Below, piece after piece: positions 21,202 to 33,684 of a stretch of 64,000 bases of DNA. A program made the position numbers and the translations under genes. Origin of the DNA: Dentipellis sp. KUC8613 (Eukaryota; Basidiomycota; Agaricomycetes; Russulales; Hericiaceae); assembly GCA_002286715.1 (NCBI GenBank), contig NSJX01000017.1:251654-315653 (forward strand). Reading direction: 5' to 3'. The notes beneath the pieces were generated by a model. That model had not been told where the DNA came from and searched no databases. It saw nothing but the letters and a program-made list of their open reading frames with translations. How positions within the stretch are numbered: the stretch's first letter is position 1; every line of letters begins with the position of its first letter.

Positions 21202-24185
21202 GGCCAGAGGCGGAGGGGTCGATGTAGAGGAGGTGCCGGGGGAGGCCCTAGAACATGCGGAGGGCGTACTTATAGCAGGGCGGGTGGCGATCGCCCCGGT
21301 GAAGTGATGTGTGAGAGACAAGCACGGGCAGGAGAGAGGATGCGCGATAGCGTATTAATGGCACGAGGCTGTAGACCAAGGCATGAACGCCATCGCGGCG
21401 GCACCCTGTTCCGAGCATGCTTGAGCCTCTTCCAGATCACAGGTCGCTTGGTGGTGCCGGGAGCGGTCCTCTCAGATCCGGCGTCTAGGGATAGGGACGG
21501 CAGATAAGAAGACAGGGTGCGCCAGCAGGACCGGTCCACTGCATGGCTTCTGAGCCCAGTGATTTCGTTCTCAGCAGCACAACGGACGCTGGGAAATGCC
21601 GCGTTCGAATCAAAGGAAGTTAGACTGGCCGTCGCAGCAGGTCGGACATGCGTTTGGCAGCCGGTCTGGCCGTAGCCTGCACTACTGCCTCGTGCTGTCA
21701 ACGTGTTTCTGGATACTGCCCGAGGCTCCGACTCACCTGTTGCATCGACACATCGACTCTCTGGAGAGCGTTGAACGACTCCAACTTGGAGAATGCTTGA
21801 CAATATGTCGTGGAGAACACAGGATCTAAGCGTTCAGCATGTCGGAAAAATAGTTAGCAACGGCTGTGAGTCGAACGCAAACCGACCGCCAGCGCAGTGG
21901 CACAAGGCCTCACTAGCCCAAAACAGTCGGATTTCCATTGTCTCCCGCGTGGAAACAATAGAAATTGAGATGCGTCCATAGAGAAAATAACGGAAGCCTT
22001 CTCTCATCGAAAGACTTCCGTTGCGGTTAGTGATCGTGGTGAAAACAAGGCCAGATGACAGAATTAGGTCCTCTCGTCCTTTCCGGCCCGGTCCCGACAC
22101 GGACCACTTCGGCGTGTCAAGCATGCCTATTTGTCCTATTTTGGAGAGAATCTTCAATTTGCACGGATTTCGCCTTCCTGCCGGATGCGTATGGTCGCCC
22201 TCTTCGTCTTCTACGGCCTCGTTTTGACCACGACGACTGGCCACGATACCGAGGAATATGTGCCGTTGGCCTTGACCTTCCCCACTTGAAGAGGCACTTT
22301 GCTACAGGAGTAATTCATTCCTCCTGCGCGGAGTTAGCGGCGAGATGCCGCATTTTCTTTCAATAGCTCGTTGCTCCTGTCGTTCCTTTTCTCTTGCACC
22401 GTATGTTTACTTTTTCTAGATGTCCGTTTATCTCAGAGTATCTATTGCTTCTAGAATTCATCAAGAACTTTTATCTAGCCGCGCGGCAATCCATCTCCCG
22501 CCGTTTGCCGCCGTTTCATTCCTTTGAAGCCACGCCTTTCAGGACTCGGAAAAGGCCACCGTTACCGTCGACAGGTTCACCACATCACACTACTCAACAT
22601 GGAACCATACAAGACCACTTTGTCTTCTCCGTTTCCCGCACTATCCCATTCACGATAGCCCGTCTAAAGCCTTCTTCATTGTCCCTTTGGCGTTGTCTGC
22701 TGGCGCGAACCCCGTGCTCTTCTTGAACTCTATCTCTTGCATGTGCCGGCGACTACTGGCTGCGGAGGCAAACTGCTCGATCGCATGTAGCGCCAGGACC
22801 CCAAATATCGATGGCAGCTGGCCTTTATCGGTGGACAGGGATTGGAACGTCCTGCGGAACGTCTCCATTCCAGAGAACGCTAGCGGCATCGTTGCGGGGT
22901 ACTCGCGGTGGAGGCACTTGACAGTCTTTCACAGACTGGGAGCTGCGATGCAGGCCTCGACCTGTTACATGTATCGAGCGTGTGGCGCCTTCTGGTGTGC
23001 GAGCTCAGCGCTTCGGCTGCGGCCGTCTGGCGGTAGCCTTTGATGTCGGAGGATTCGTCTTTTATGGCGTTCCTTTCATGTCTAGCGCGATCGCTTGGGC
23101 CAGTGGCGTCAATATTTGTTATCTGGTAAGGTTGACGGAGCGTGTCCTGAGACGTTCCACAAGTCCGGCAACGACGTCCTGCGAGCGATGTATATTCGAT
23201 CGACATATCACAAAATAAAGATGCCGCTTACCCTGAATGATGAGTATTAAAGGCTCAGCGATGTGTAAGTGAGTTCGTTTTTCTAGATGTCTCTCCATAG
23301 CCATATTCTTTCATGATGCCGTGTTGTCGCTCCTTGAAATTTCAGAAACCGTTCTGGCCCTCCTACACTTGCAAGCGAATATGGGAAAGGAGCCCCTGAT
23401 TTTCGTTTTTACGCTGTCATGGTAGGCACCATAACATGTCTTCAGGCATTTGAGCTACTAAATCTCATGTACAGACTATTCAGCAGGGGCCACCATAGCT
23501 GAGGGAATATTCGAACATCTCGCGGCCCCAATTGCGTCAACATTGCACCCAGCCTGCTCAAACAGATGTTCGCTTATTGCAACAAAGACTCGATACCAGA
23601 GAAGCACCTGATGTACGTGCTTTGTAGTCTGTTTAGTTTGACGCCGAAATCTATGGGACATTTCTCTCGGCATGGGCTGTAGCTCGGGCGTTGAGTGACG
23701 TATGTCCGGAGCCTGACGAAGTTTCTTCTATAGGTACTCAGTCTAGGCCTGAGGGTCCTCGAGGAGCGCACGTCCGGTATAACCCTAGTCGACTGCATGA
23801 TGCCATAGCCTGCCCTCATCGATGTATGGACGTATTACTTTCCTCCAATCATCACTCCCTGTCGCTCGATTCAAGATCTGTACTCATCTGGAGTCCTCAG
23901 CTTCAAATTCCGTGGCCTGGGAGTTGGTGCATATATTCGAGTGAGTTTACCCCCGCCTTGACGCAATGTTGACGCAGCGGCCGACGCCGCGCCTAGGCGC
24001 AGCATTTCTATTGAGTCCATTTCGTTTTAGTCCGTGGGACCTGCCCTATACACTCCTCCCGTGACCGGTGACCGCATTCAGCCGCATCCGCAGCCCGTTG
24101 CGCTCCAGGCCCCATTGGACCCCTGCACATATGTCGAGATCGTTATTACCTCCTTTCCGCTGCTGCCACTTCCCAGCCTACCACC
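21202..24185. other. Gene-poor 3 kb stretch with one possible decayed coding remnant
   Basis: This lies between two divergent gene starts (the RING gene and the 24186 gene). Lower GC and broken frames suggest decayed sequence. Minus-strand frames at about 22650-23200 have protein-like composition (for example FGVLALHAIEQFASAASSRR), in the style of basidiomycete-specific domains, but I cannot build an exon chain or name a family with confidence. Confidence 0.3.
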
Positions 24186-26094
24186 ATGCCTACCACCAGC
24201 CATTCCTCACATGCACAGCACCCTCGCTCGCTTTCAACGCGTCGCGGCTCCGTTAGTGCGGCGGATCCTTACGCAGTTCGCCCAGAAGTGACAGATTCCC
24301 CGCCACGACATCTCTCGAGCCGATTGACGATCCTGCGCGTCGTCCCTGATGACGCAGAGGAATATTCTAGCACAAATCCCAATAACGATATCCTTCCTGC
24401 AGGTCCGTACATTGGCAGACGTGCAAACTTGGAACGGCCATCCTCCCCAAACTACCGAAGAACCTCCCAGAATGACCCATCTCCCAATCGTCTCTCGTTT
24501 GCGTCATCGTCGTTCTCCCAGGACCGCACTCCCTCGTCTCCCCAGCAATCTTTATCCACTGTTGGTCGCCGTAGGAGTTCCTTGATAGGTTCCCCGCGCG
24601 GCCATCCCGCACCTCTGACGCCTAGGGAGGTGTACAACCTCGCGCATTCCCCTGTCCTTACGAAAGCCTCGCCGATCGAGGACCTGGATGCCATCCCACG
24701 GTTGTCCCCATCAGCCCTCTCGGTTACTGGGACACAGTATCCCGCAGACAGACCCAAGATCGAGCAGCCACACATCGTGCCCATCCCCGACAACCAGTTT
24801 CTACCCTTCATCGACCGGCCGACAGAGGTGGCCGCCTTCCTCAGCACGGAACCGACCAATCGCCTCATGGCGCTCCTCCAGCACGCTTTCCCACCAGACC
24901 TGCGCCTAAAGCCTTCTCGTCCAGAAGACCAGTCTCTCGCCGCACCTACGTCACCGGCGGCGTTTGCGCCCGCATTTCAGTCGGCGCTGCAGAGAAGCAA
25001 GGGCCAGGCGGCGCACGAGTTCGGCGACCCGGAGACGTGGTCGTACGAGACGCTGCTGGAATGGATGTGCCGCGTCCCACGCGAGCAGGCGAACGACCTG
25101 ACGTGGGTGCTCGCCGTGCGGCGCTGCGTCATGGCGCACAACGAGCAGATCTGCGTCAGCCTGCTCTCGGCGCTCGGCGTGCCCCTGGAGGGGCTCGAGA
25201 CCCTCGAGGCGGAGGCGGCGGGGTGGCCCCCAGTCGAGCCGGCGTTCCCTGGTGTTCAGGTCTCTGGGCCTACGTTCGTCAGGAGCGTCGAGCAGCTGGA
25301 CGAGTCCCCGTTCGAGGTCGATATCTCGCCTATTCCCTTTGGACGCGGTCCTCCATACGTGCCGTCGGACGACTCTGAGAGCACGGGCTCTACACGCTCC
25401 CGTCTTTCGCTTGGGATGGAAAGCATCGATGAAGGCGAGGATGAAAGCTTCGAAGAGGTCACCGGGGAGATGGACCTGGAACCCACACCCACTGCGTCGA
25501 CTTCTGAAGGAAGCGTCGTACAGGCCTTGGCTTCTCTTGAGAGGCCAGACAAGACCCGAGACTCCAACAAAACGCCTGTGCCCTGGTCCCAGCAGGCATT
25601 GACAGAAGGTAGCGAGGTCGGACGCGACTGGCACGGATTGTGCATCGCGACGTCAGCACTTCCCGCAGGCACACCACTCATATCGTCCTTCCGACCCCGT
25701 CCGCCACCTCCGCGCGTGCAGAGGCCCAAGCGCAACTCCATCAACGTCGCGCACATGCTCTCTGGCGCGCCTGGGCATATGGGTTTCAGCTGGCGCCCCG
25801 GAGGTCCCCTGTTTCCGACGACGTTCAAACCGTCCAAAGTCGAGGCGCCGCAGGAGAACGACGACTTGTCGCCAACGCTTACTAGGGGGAGGGACGCTAG
25901 TGTTGGGTGAGTTCGGTGTCGTACACTGCAAAGAGAAGGTGCTGATGGTTCTACTCGCTAGCGCGCATACTCGGAAGCCTTTCAATCGACGTGCTGCGTC
26001 TGCGCATCTGCGGTCTCTGATTATCCCCAAAGTTCCAAGGGTTCCACCAAATAGCCCTGAAATAGCGCGAAGTCTACGGGACGGACCTTTCTAG
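24186..26094 (+). CDS. Unrecognised basidiomycete protein, 617 residues
   Basis: Two exons (24186-25906, 25962-26094) join in frame. The N-terminal 190 residues and the C-terminal half are rich in Ser, Pro, Thr and Arg and are probably disordered. A central region (about residues 200-340) looks folded: PDNQFLPFIDRPTEVAAFL, TNRLMALLQHAFPPDLRL, DPETWSYETLLEWMCRVPRE, DLTWVLAVRRCVMAHNEQIC. An acidic segment with DEGEDESFEEVTGEMDLEP follows, and a basic PPPPRVQRPKRNS near the end could be a nuclear localisation or phosphorylation region. I do not recognise the family. The exon-2 join (GG + C) is consistent with a GTGAGT donor and CTAG acceptor. Confidence 0.75.
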
Positions 26095-26576
26095 TCCATG
26101 TTTCATTTGTGTAGTCCATTCTCTCTAGGTTCTCATCATCGTTTCCTTTGGTATCTCTTCTGTGGTCTCCTTGCGTCAAACTACGATTTCCAACAATGTA
26201 TCACGCTTACCGTTTTCACTAGCATCTCAGACATCTCACAAGTGTATCACCATCTTCCTCCATATGCTGTATACGTACTCATCTTCTTCATCGCACTTAC
26301 CACAAACTACTACTGATGTCGCCCGGACTTTGACACACACGTCGCGGGAAAAGATAACTGATAAATGAATAACATCCAGTTCACTATGCAACATATCCAT
26401 AATACAAATGTCAGTTCCAAGATATACTACACGCTGTTCCTCAGACCTCAGATCATGGTATGTAAAAAGTGGGAATCCGACGCAAACTCGACCTAGCTGT
26501 CGCCCAATGCGCTCTAACAATCGCCATCGCCGTCGTCAAGAGTCATCATCAACCAGAACCCCCCAAGCGTCCATAT
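26095..26576. other. Convergent intergenic region, no gene seen
   Basis: This is a short AT-richer stretch between the 3' ends of the 617-residue protein gene (+) and the third RING gene (-). It should hold the two 3' untranslated regions. Confidence 0.5.
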
Positions 26577-29302
26577 TCACCGCGCCCGACTATCCACCCA
26601 TCGCTGATGGCTCGACTGCGCACTCGCACTCGCCAGCGACGCCGCCGAGTCCGTCAGCGCAGACCTATATATCTGCGGCGCAGGCGCATACGGCCACCCG
26701 GGCTGTAAGTCCGTCGTAAGCACAGGCGGCGCCGTCGCCCTCGGGAGCGCCTCGCGCGAGCCCGCGGGCGCACCGACGTACGGCGCCGCGGGCAGCGAGC
26801 TCTGCGACTCGTGCCCGGGTCGACGCGAGCGCGTCCCCGAGCGCGTCTCTGGGCGCGGGGGCAGGTAGAACTGGCTCGCGCGGTCCGCGTGGCTCGTCCC
26901 GGGGCGCGACGGGTGGCTGTCGCGCCGGTCGCGCCTGCGCGCGCTCTGGCTCTCACCGCTTGAGAACGAGACGTTGCGCGGGCGCTCGTCGGCGTGCGGG
27001 TGGGGCGGGATGAAGGCCGCCGCGGTTGGTGTTGCGCCTGTCATGTCCGCGCTCGACGACCCGCCGATACTTGCGCCGATACCCAGTAGTTGCCCTGGCT
27101 GTTGCGGGTAAGCACTGTTGCTGCCTGCGAGGGCTTCGGTGCTGGGGTTTGGGGAGCCGAGCCCGATCAGGTTGGGCAGGAAGCCGGAGCCGTTCGTGTT
27201 TGTAGACTGACGGCTCGCATCGGCGGAGGCCACGCTGTTGCCCCAGGTCGTCCACGAATTCACGCTCTCGCGCGAGGTGTGAGCAGGATTGGTGTTCGTG
27301 TTCGTGTTCGGAGTCGGCGCTGGCGGGTTGTAGGCGCCAGTATGCGCGGCGTTGGCGTCTGTGGACGTCGACGGCCGGGCAGACTCGAAGGTGAGCCCTG
27401 TGGTCGCGGGACCAGGCCCCGGGTGGTTCAGCAGACCAAGGCCAGCGAGGCTGGTACTGGACCCGTCCGGGCGCCATTGGACGGGGCCAGCGCTGTTGGA
27501 CGTCGAGGACTGGCGCATGCGTGGTGCCCGCACGGCGTCCTGCACGGCTCCTTCGGACGGGTTCGTGGCGGCGGCTGGTGGTGCAGGTGGTGGTGCATCG
27601 GATCGGGGCTCGTGACGGCCCACGATGTTGAAGCTCGTCGTGGCGCTCCCCGGTCCTTGCGCGGAGCCCATACGGACCATCGCGTTCGCACCAGCGCCTG
27701 CAGACTGCCCGTGCGTGCGATCGCCGCCATGCGTCGCGTACACGTAGCCTTCTGATGCACCTTGCGGGTTCCTTGAGGAGGACGATGCGTTCCGCTGCAT
27801 GACGTCGCCAGGGGGTGGAGGAGCAAGACTCGGATCGATTCCAAGCGCGTTGCCAGGTGTTATGGCATCGGGCGCCACCAGTGTCCGGTCGCCTTCGTCG
27901 TCAGCTGCCTCTGCCTCCCGTGCCTCGCGAAGAGCTCGCTCCCGATCTCGCTCCCTGTGCCGCCGTCGCCGCTCTTCGCGTTCTGCATCTGTGCTTCTGT
28001 GGTGGCGGCTCCGCTCTCGCCCGTCCCTGTGGGCATCGCTGAGCACTCTCGATCGTGAGTGTTCCGGGTGATTGGAAGGGGGGAAGAATCGGTTTTCGTG
28101 GCTTGCACCGCGGACTATGATGGCACCAGGTCCAGCATGACCTTTTTCTCCCTGTCAGATGAGGTACAGTAAGTAAGATTCTTTATTTATGAGCGTAAAA
28201 CGGTGCACATTCGGCTGGCCATAATTAGAAGGTCTGGGCTCCAATGGGGGTATACTTGTACGTCCATACGCAGAGTTCGCTTGTTCTTGCCGTGGCTCTG
28301 ATCTGCGTTCGCCTTTACTGTATTCGTAATCATAGGAGAACGGTCTGGGAGGTTCAGGAAGCGGGTTGGCCGCGAGGACATTGATGTGTTGCGGCTGTGG
28401 AGGGTACACGCTTCGTGCGGCAACGTAGTGCGGGAATTGTCGATGCCAGCCCTTCAGCTCCTCATCCTGCGCCGCAAGCTGCAAGTGCATGCGTCAAAAG
28501 TCCGTAACCTGCCATGCTGAAATTGAGACAGACGATCGTACCTTGCTGCATATGACGAAAATACAAGATCAGCCATTCCACAGCACGTAAGCCGAGCAGG
28601 ACCCGTGACATACCTTTCCAGCACCGAAACCTGCTCGCTGAGATTGTTTTCAATAATCGTGGCATCGTTCTTGTCCGCTTCACGTATGTTTACTAAACGC
28701 TTGTACCGATGCGTGAGGTCCTGCAGTTCCCTTTTGTCTTGGGCATGGCGCTCCTGCAGGTCCTTGTACCGAACAAGGGCAGCCCATGCCGCACGTAAGG
28801 ACGGAAACCGGGTCTCAGACGACTGCGGAAGACATGCAATTCACGACACATGTGCAGGAAGACGGAGCGCTTGACATACCTCGCCGGCATTGCCATGATC
28901 GTCGAGCCAGCGGCGTACCTCCTCCAGCACATCTCTGACGTCCGTTTGCGGCGTATGTTCTCCTGATGCCAGCGCCAGACGCTCGACAAGGTTCTTCGCC
29001 TCGCGCTCAACGTCATCCTCGCCGTTGTTCGACGGCTGTGGATCGACATGCAGCCTCTTGACGCGGTCCCGATTGAAGGCCTTCCGACACAGCGGACAGA
29101 TGGCTGCCGCGAGATTCTGAAGGCATCTGCAAAGAAGCCATCAATCTGTATGTGACATAGGACAAAGAAGAGAAGGGTATCACGCTCACGCGTAGCAGAA
29201 AATGTGGCCGCAGGCGATCGCATGTGGCGTCTTTTCCGTGGTCTCCCATGAGTACGGATCTAGGCAGACATCGCACCGAGAGTCTGCGTGCACCACCAAC
29301 AT
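26577..29302 (-). CDS. RING-type zinc finger coiled-coil protein (third paralogue)
   Basis: Exons at 29190-29302, 28880-29126, 28614-28822, 28542-28545, 28209-28478 and 26577-28151 sum to 805 residues in frame. The N-terminal RING reads CDVCLDPY, ACGHIFCYACLQ, then CPLCRKAFNRDRVKRLHVD; the last stretch closely matches the second paralogue. A coiled coil (RYKDLQERHAQDKRELQDL; IENNLSEQVSVLESK) follows, then a long disordered tail rich in Asn, Thr, Ser, Pro and Arg, including an Arg/Glu/His repeat region. Intron phases in the RING region and the 4-nt exon match the second paralogue. Probable E3 ubiquitin ligase; cellular role not known. Confidence 0.8.
28542..28545 (-). other. 4-nt microexon of the third RING gene
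   Basis: On the minus strand CATATGCAG, the four bases CAAG, and a GTACG donor occur together. The upstream exon ends GAA AG in phase 2 and the next exon begins CTT GCG in phase 0. Inclusion gives AGC AAG CTT and keeps the coiled coil open. Its size, phase and position match the microexon at 20314-20317. Confidence 0.8.
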
Positions 29303-31644
29303 CTGCGGCTTTCCCCAGAGGATGTGACGGGGACACGGGTGGTGCGGAGGGGTATACTCAGGTGCTGGAAGGGTGAGGAGATGGTCATGGCCAGGTTCTG
29401 CAAGAACAAGAGGGCAGCGATCCTAATTTGCCCCACGTGTTGCACTGCTACTTACTACATCTTATCTTATCTCGGAACACATTACTGAAGCATTCCGAGT
29501 CGACCAAACTTCGACCATACCATCGTTACCTTCGGCGAATGGTCTTCTTGGGGCTATTATAGGGTTATATGGAGCGCGAAAGGTACAATCTTGCTCTCAA
29601 GCTTCAAGTGCTCCTAGATGGACCAAGCGTATACGTCGCCGACCCCAATTATCAAAACTTCCCTCAAACAACGTTCACAGAGCTGGTCAGTATTGGCGTT
29701 CAAGGATCGCGTGTACACCGTATCATTTCCGAAGATTCCTCTCATAGGGAGTGTCACAGGGTGAATCATCCAATCAGCGGTTTGCTATTCGATTTTTCAA
29801 TTCTGCAAGCATGTTCCCAAGCATGAGACAGCATCACCGCCCATGGTGATATCGAATAGCTTTAGTATGGAAGGCAGGTACGTGCGTAGTCTCGACCTTC
29901 TTTGCGTCTTCGCTGAGCTAATTTCATTCGCAGTATATACCATTCCTCTTACCGAACTTCGTTCCTTCCGGAAGCAGAACTAGTTCCGTCGACTAGTGCA
30001 TAGCTGCCCATCCTAGGCCCACGTCTAACACTTTTGAGACCTCAGCTTCAGCTTCAGCGCTGCACTCGATAAGCGGACGGTGAGTCAGAGCGAACACCGA
30101 GTATCCCCCTCATTCACACACGACACCGAGGAGCTTGGAACTTGAATTCCTTCCTGCAGTGTTCAGCATGGAAGCCGTCGAGACACCGAGGAAAATCGCA
30201 AGATTGTGCGCTCGTTATGCTGGTCCTGTGCTGCAGTCACGACAGCCAGCTCATCTTTGAATATCTGTCATCCAAACACAATACCGCGGATTGCGAAACA
30301 TGGGCTGGTCGATCTCGCGTGGCCTTCTATACGTTCTTACGAACGCTGAAAAAGAACTGATCACGCTTTTTGTTATAGGATCAAAGTTACCATTGGCCAA
30401 GCAAACTGATACGTGAACGGCTTGCTACAATGGTTCCAATATCTCGAAAATTTTGGGTGAGAAGCGTCATAGTGCGTGTTCCTCACTTGTCGGCTCTTCT
30501 CTAGCAAGCTCGAGCTTCTTGTATAGACTCGTGTACGTGCTCGTCTCGCACCTATTTCCTGCTGTATGTTCAAGAATTCATACGGCTCAAATCAGCTCTA
30601 CACTGCGCCAGGACTCTTCACGTTGTACCGGACGTGATTCCAGAGACGTTTGCGATCGACCAGCTGACTGATCAATAGCGATTATGCGAAATGTTCAGCG
30701 AGCAGGATCGGAGCAATCAGCGCGGTAGCTATTCAGTCGCATGAGTGTTAGTAGCCCCGTCGAAGAGGACTACAGGGTTGTTATTAGGAGAGCTTACAGC
30801 GCTAGCGGGCAGTATACTCACGAGAGAATCTACATCCCTTTGAATGTCCCCTCTACGATATACTCAAGTTCTGCCCTTCCTCGATCGGAGGCGACGCCAC
30901 GGACGTTTCCTCATATTTTGAGACCTTCCCGGTGATTCTTGTTGACAGGTACACTACATGAACCGCACACAGATGATCGCTATGCGCTACGGGTTTTCCT
31001 TATTTTGTCTGCTGATTTGATATACTTGTCACTACGATTGTCATGGAATCCCATCAACTTCGCTCGTCCCTTGTCTGACGCGACGCGCAGGGCTCTTCTT
31101 CGAACTTCATTTTTCTGGATCATTCTTCTGAACCCCATCTACGCTCGTCTCCAGGCGTACTGGTCTCATATGTTACAACTCACTCTCAAGTCAATATTGA
31201 CGCCCAGCGAGGCTCGACGCGGGGGCTCGCGGTGGCCAAAGCGCTGAAGCTGAAGGATAAGCCGAAGGGTCAAGCTGTCTGTCTACACGGACAGATACGT
31301 CAAACACGACAGCGTTCCTCGACAACTCTCATCGTATCGTCGGCGCCGAGTCACCCGCAGCAAACAGCGATGTGAACATGAATCAATAGAGAGTCTTTGT
31401 TTGGAGATGATGCCGTGACGTTCTGGGGGTCCTGGCCCTTGTTCCTTTTCTATCGCTGCGGACAGAATACAATTAGTGCGCTTCTTCCCTCCTTGTCCTC
31501 GTCTTCCTTGTCTCTAAACCTCTACCCCCTCCCCATCTATACTCCACGCGATTGTAGAGTAGAGAAGAGTTCGTATTCTGAGGTGCGTCATGTTGTGTTT
31601 TACGCGACTGTATATGCATCGACACTGGGCGCGTAGAGAACACA
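29303..31644. other. Gene-poor 2.3 kb stretch between divergent genes
   Basis: This contains the promoters of the third RING gene (-) and the HPDKF coiled-coil gene (+). GC is lower than in the flanking genes and frames are short and broken. A pyrimidine-rich leader at about 31480-31560 lies just upstream of the ATG at 31645. No gene is supported. Confidence 0.4.
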
Positions 31645-33684
31645 ATGCAGAGTTCTCTGCGCAGCAGCACTCCAACTCCAACGTCTACTCCAGCTACCAC
31701 TCCAGCTACCCCAGCTACCCCCTCGAGCCCCTCGAGCCCAAAACAAGCCCAGCGACGCGCTTCGCAACCGCGCCGCACCTCTTCGACGCACGCGTCGAAG
31801 CTCTCCACCCAACTCAACCGACTCTCCCTGAGCAGAGCCGTATCATTCTCATTCGACCCGGATGATGACCCACAAACCAAGATCCGCTCCTCCATTGACA
31901 AGCACCAGCAGTCCCTGCGCGACGGCATCGAAGCATCGATCTTCAAAGCCGAGGGCTCCGCGCACCACATAGCCCGTGGGTACGACCCGACGGAGCCCTT
32001 GTCCAGCAGCATAGGCGGGATCAAGGACACGAGCGCGCCAACACAGATGGAGCGGCTCTCCGCGCTGCTCGCCGTCGTGGTGCAGGACAGCGTGGAACTC
32101 GTCACGCAGGAATTCGCGGGGCTCTGCAAGGCCGTGTTTCCCGAGCTGGAGGACTCGGAGCGGCGCTGGATCGACCGGATTGGGCGCAAGGAGCGTGATA
32201 TGAACAGCGAGTGCAGCCAGCGGATGCAGAAGCAGAGGGACTCGTTCTGGAAAGACCTTGACGAGGAGGAGGCGAAGCGCGAAGTGGCGCTTGCGGACCT
32301 CGGTGCCCAACACGAGAAGACGCTTGCTGAACTCAAGAGCCAGCACGAGAAGACTCTTGCTGAGCTCAAGAGCCAACACGAGAAGACGCTTGCGGAGCTC
32401 AAGAGCCTGCATGAGAAGGCGCGCGACGACGACGAGCAGAGGCGCGTGCGCGATCTCGCGGACCTGCAAGCTCTGTTCGAGCATGAAGCCTCATTGTGGA
32501 ACGCGCAGTACCAGATAGATATGAAGGCGGCTAATGACAGGACGGCCGCTGAGATGGCTGCGCGGCAGCAGACGGAGGTAGAGCTAGCGAGCAGTCGCGA
32601 GGCAGCCTCAACGCTCCGCGGCGAGTTGGAGGATGCACATTCGCAGATCTTCAAGATTCGAAAGGATATGCTGGAGGAGACGAGGAAAAAGGAGGCCGAC
32701 GACGCGGCGAGGAAGAAGCTCGACGAGCAGCGGGAGAAAGACAGCCGTCGCAGGGAGGAGGAGGTAGCGAAGAAGGATGCGCAGCAGCAGAACTACTTCG
32801 ACTCGTGGATGAGCGCAAAGCGGGAGCAATTGAACCACGTTACGGGGGAACTCGCTGAGTTGAAGGTGACTTTGCAGAAGGAGAAGGAGCGATGCCAGCA
32901 GGCGCTCGAAGATAAGGTATGCTCTCCTACATAGCATGCAGCTTGCCGAGACTCATGCCATTAATCGCAGCGGTTATGCGACGTCCAAATCGCCATGATG
33001 TCAAAAAATCTCTCACGCGCCGAAAGTCAGAGGGACGAAATCGAGGCCCAATGGAGGGTCGCGGAGAGAGGGCGCAAGGTTGCGGAAGACCAACGCCTGG
33101 CAGCCAATGCGCTACAGATGGACGCCGAGAAAAAGTATCAGACTTGCGAAAAGGAGATGCTGGCTGCCAAGTTCGCTCATGCCATGGCTGAAGATGCACG
33201 CAAAAAGGCCCAGAAGAAACTAGACGATATACTGGTCCAGCACAGAACGGAATTGGCGCAGAGGCAGACGACCATCGATAGCCTGCGCAGGCAACTTGCC
33301 GAGGCGAAGAAGAACGGTAGTAGTGGCGGCGGCGGCGGCGTTGCCAACACGGACGTCCACCGGCGCATGCACGATAGCCTCTGGGCGTTCATCTCGGGGT
33401 CACCTCTGAAGTTCAGCATGATCGGCTGGCCCGTCACGAATGGCGCCAAGAGCCTCGATGACCTGACGCCATCGGCGATTCGGATATTTGTGCTCGATTC
33501 GAGATACGCACAGGGCAGGTCGGACAGGGACAGGGTTAGGGAGGCGATCAGGACGTGGCACCCGGACAAGTTCTACCAACGCCTGGCAGGTCGGATCGCT
33601 GATGAAGATGTGGATGCGATCAAGGAAGGCGTGGACACCGTATCGAAGTGCTTGAACAATATGTTGGCGCAAGTCAGGAAATAG
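31645..33684 (+). CDS. Coiled-coil protein with C-terminal HPDKF (degenerate J-like) domain, copy A
   Basis: Two exons (31645-32916, 32971-33684) give 661 residues. The head is Thr/Ser/Pro-rich; a short conserved block with KIRS and KAEG follows (about residues 75-115), then a helical segment ending RRWIDRIGRKERDMNSE. A very long charged coiled coil (about 180-550) includes three 11-residue repeats at 32308-32406. After a poly-Gly linker comes a conserved C-terminal domain (about 560-661): RRMHDSLWAFISGSPLKFSM, LTPSAIRIFVLDSRYAQG and VREAIRTWHPDKF. HPD is the J-domain signature, but the surrounding helices differ. From memory of the family, WHPDKF followed by a VxxxSxxLN helix resembles the C-terminus of NFKBIL1-type proteins. 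Function unknown; related copies lie at 1-228, 35277-37602 and 50286-51450. Confidence 0.8.
32308..32406 (+). repeat. Three tandem 33-nt units coding 11-residue coiled-coil repeats
   Basis: Three near-identical 33-nt units each encode QHEKTLAELKS, with a few silent differences, followed by a partial fourth (LHEKA). The 11-residue period suits a hendecad coiled coil, and array length could vary between strains. Confidence 0.9.

Noticed and set aside
22650..22889. A minus-strand 79-codon frame with protein-like composition
   Set aside because: It lacks a convincing exon chain and I could not tie it to a family; it may be a relic, so it is noted only within the gene-poor region.
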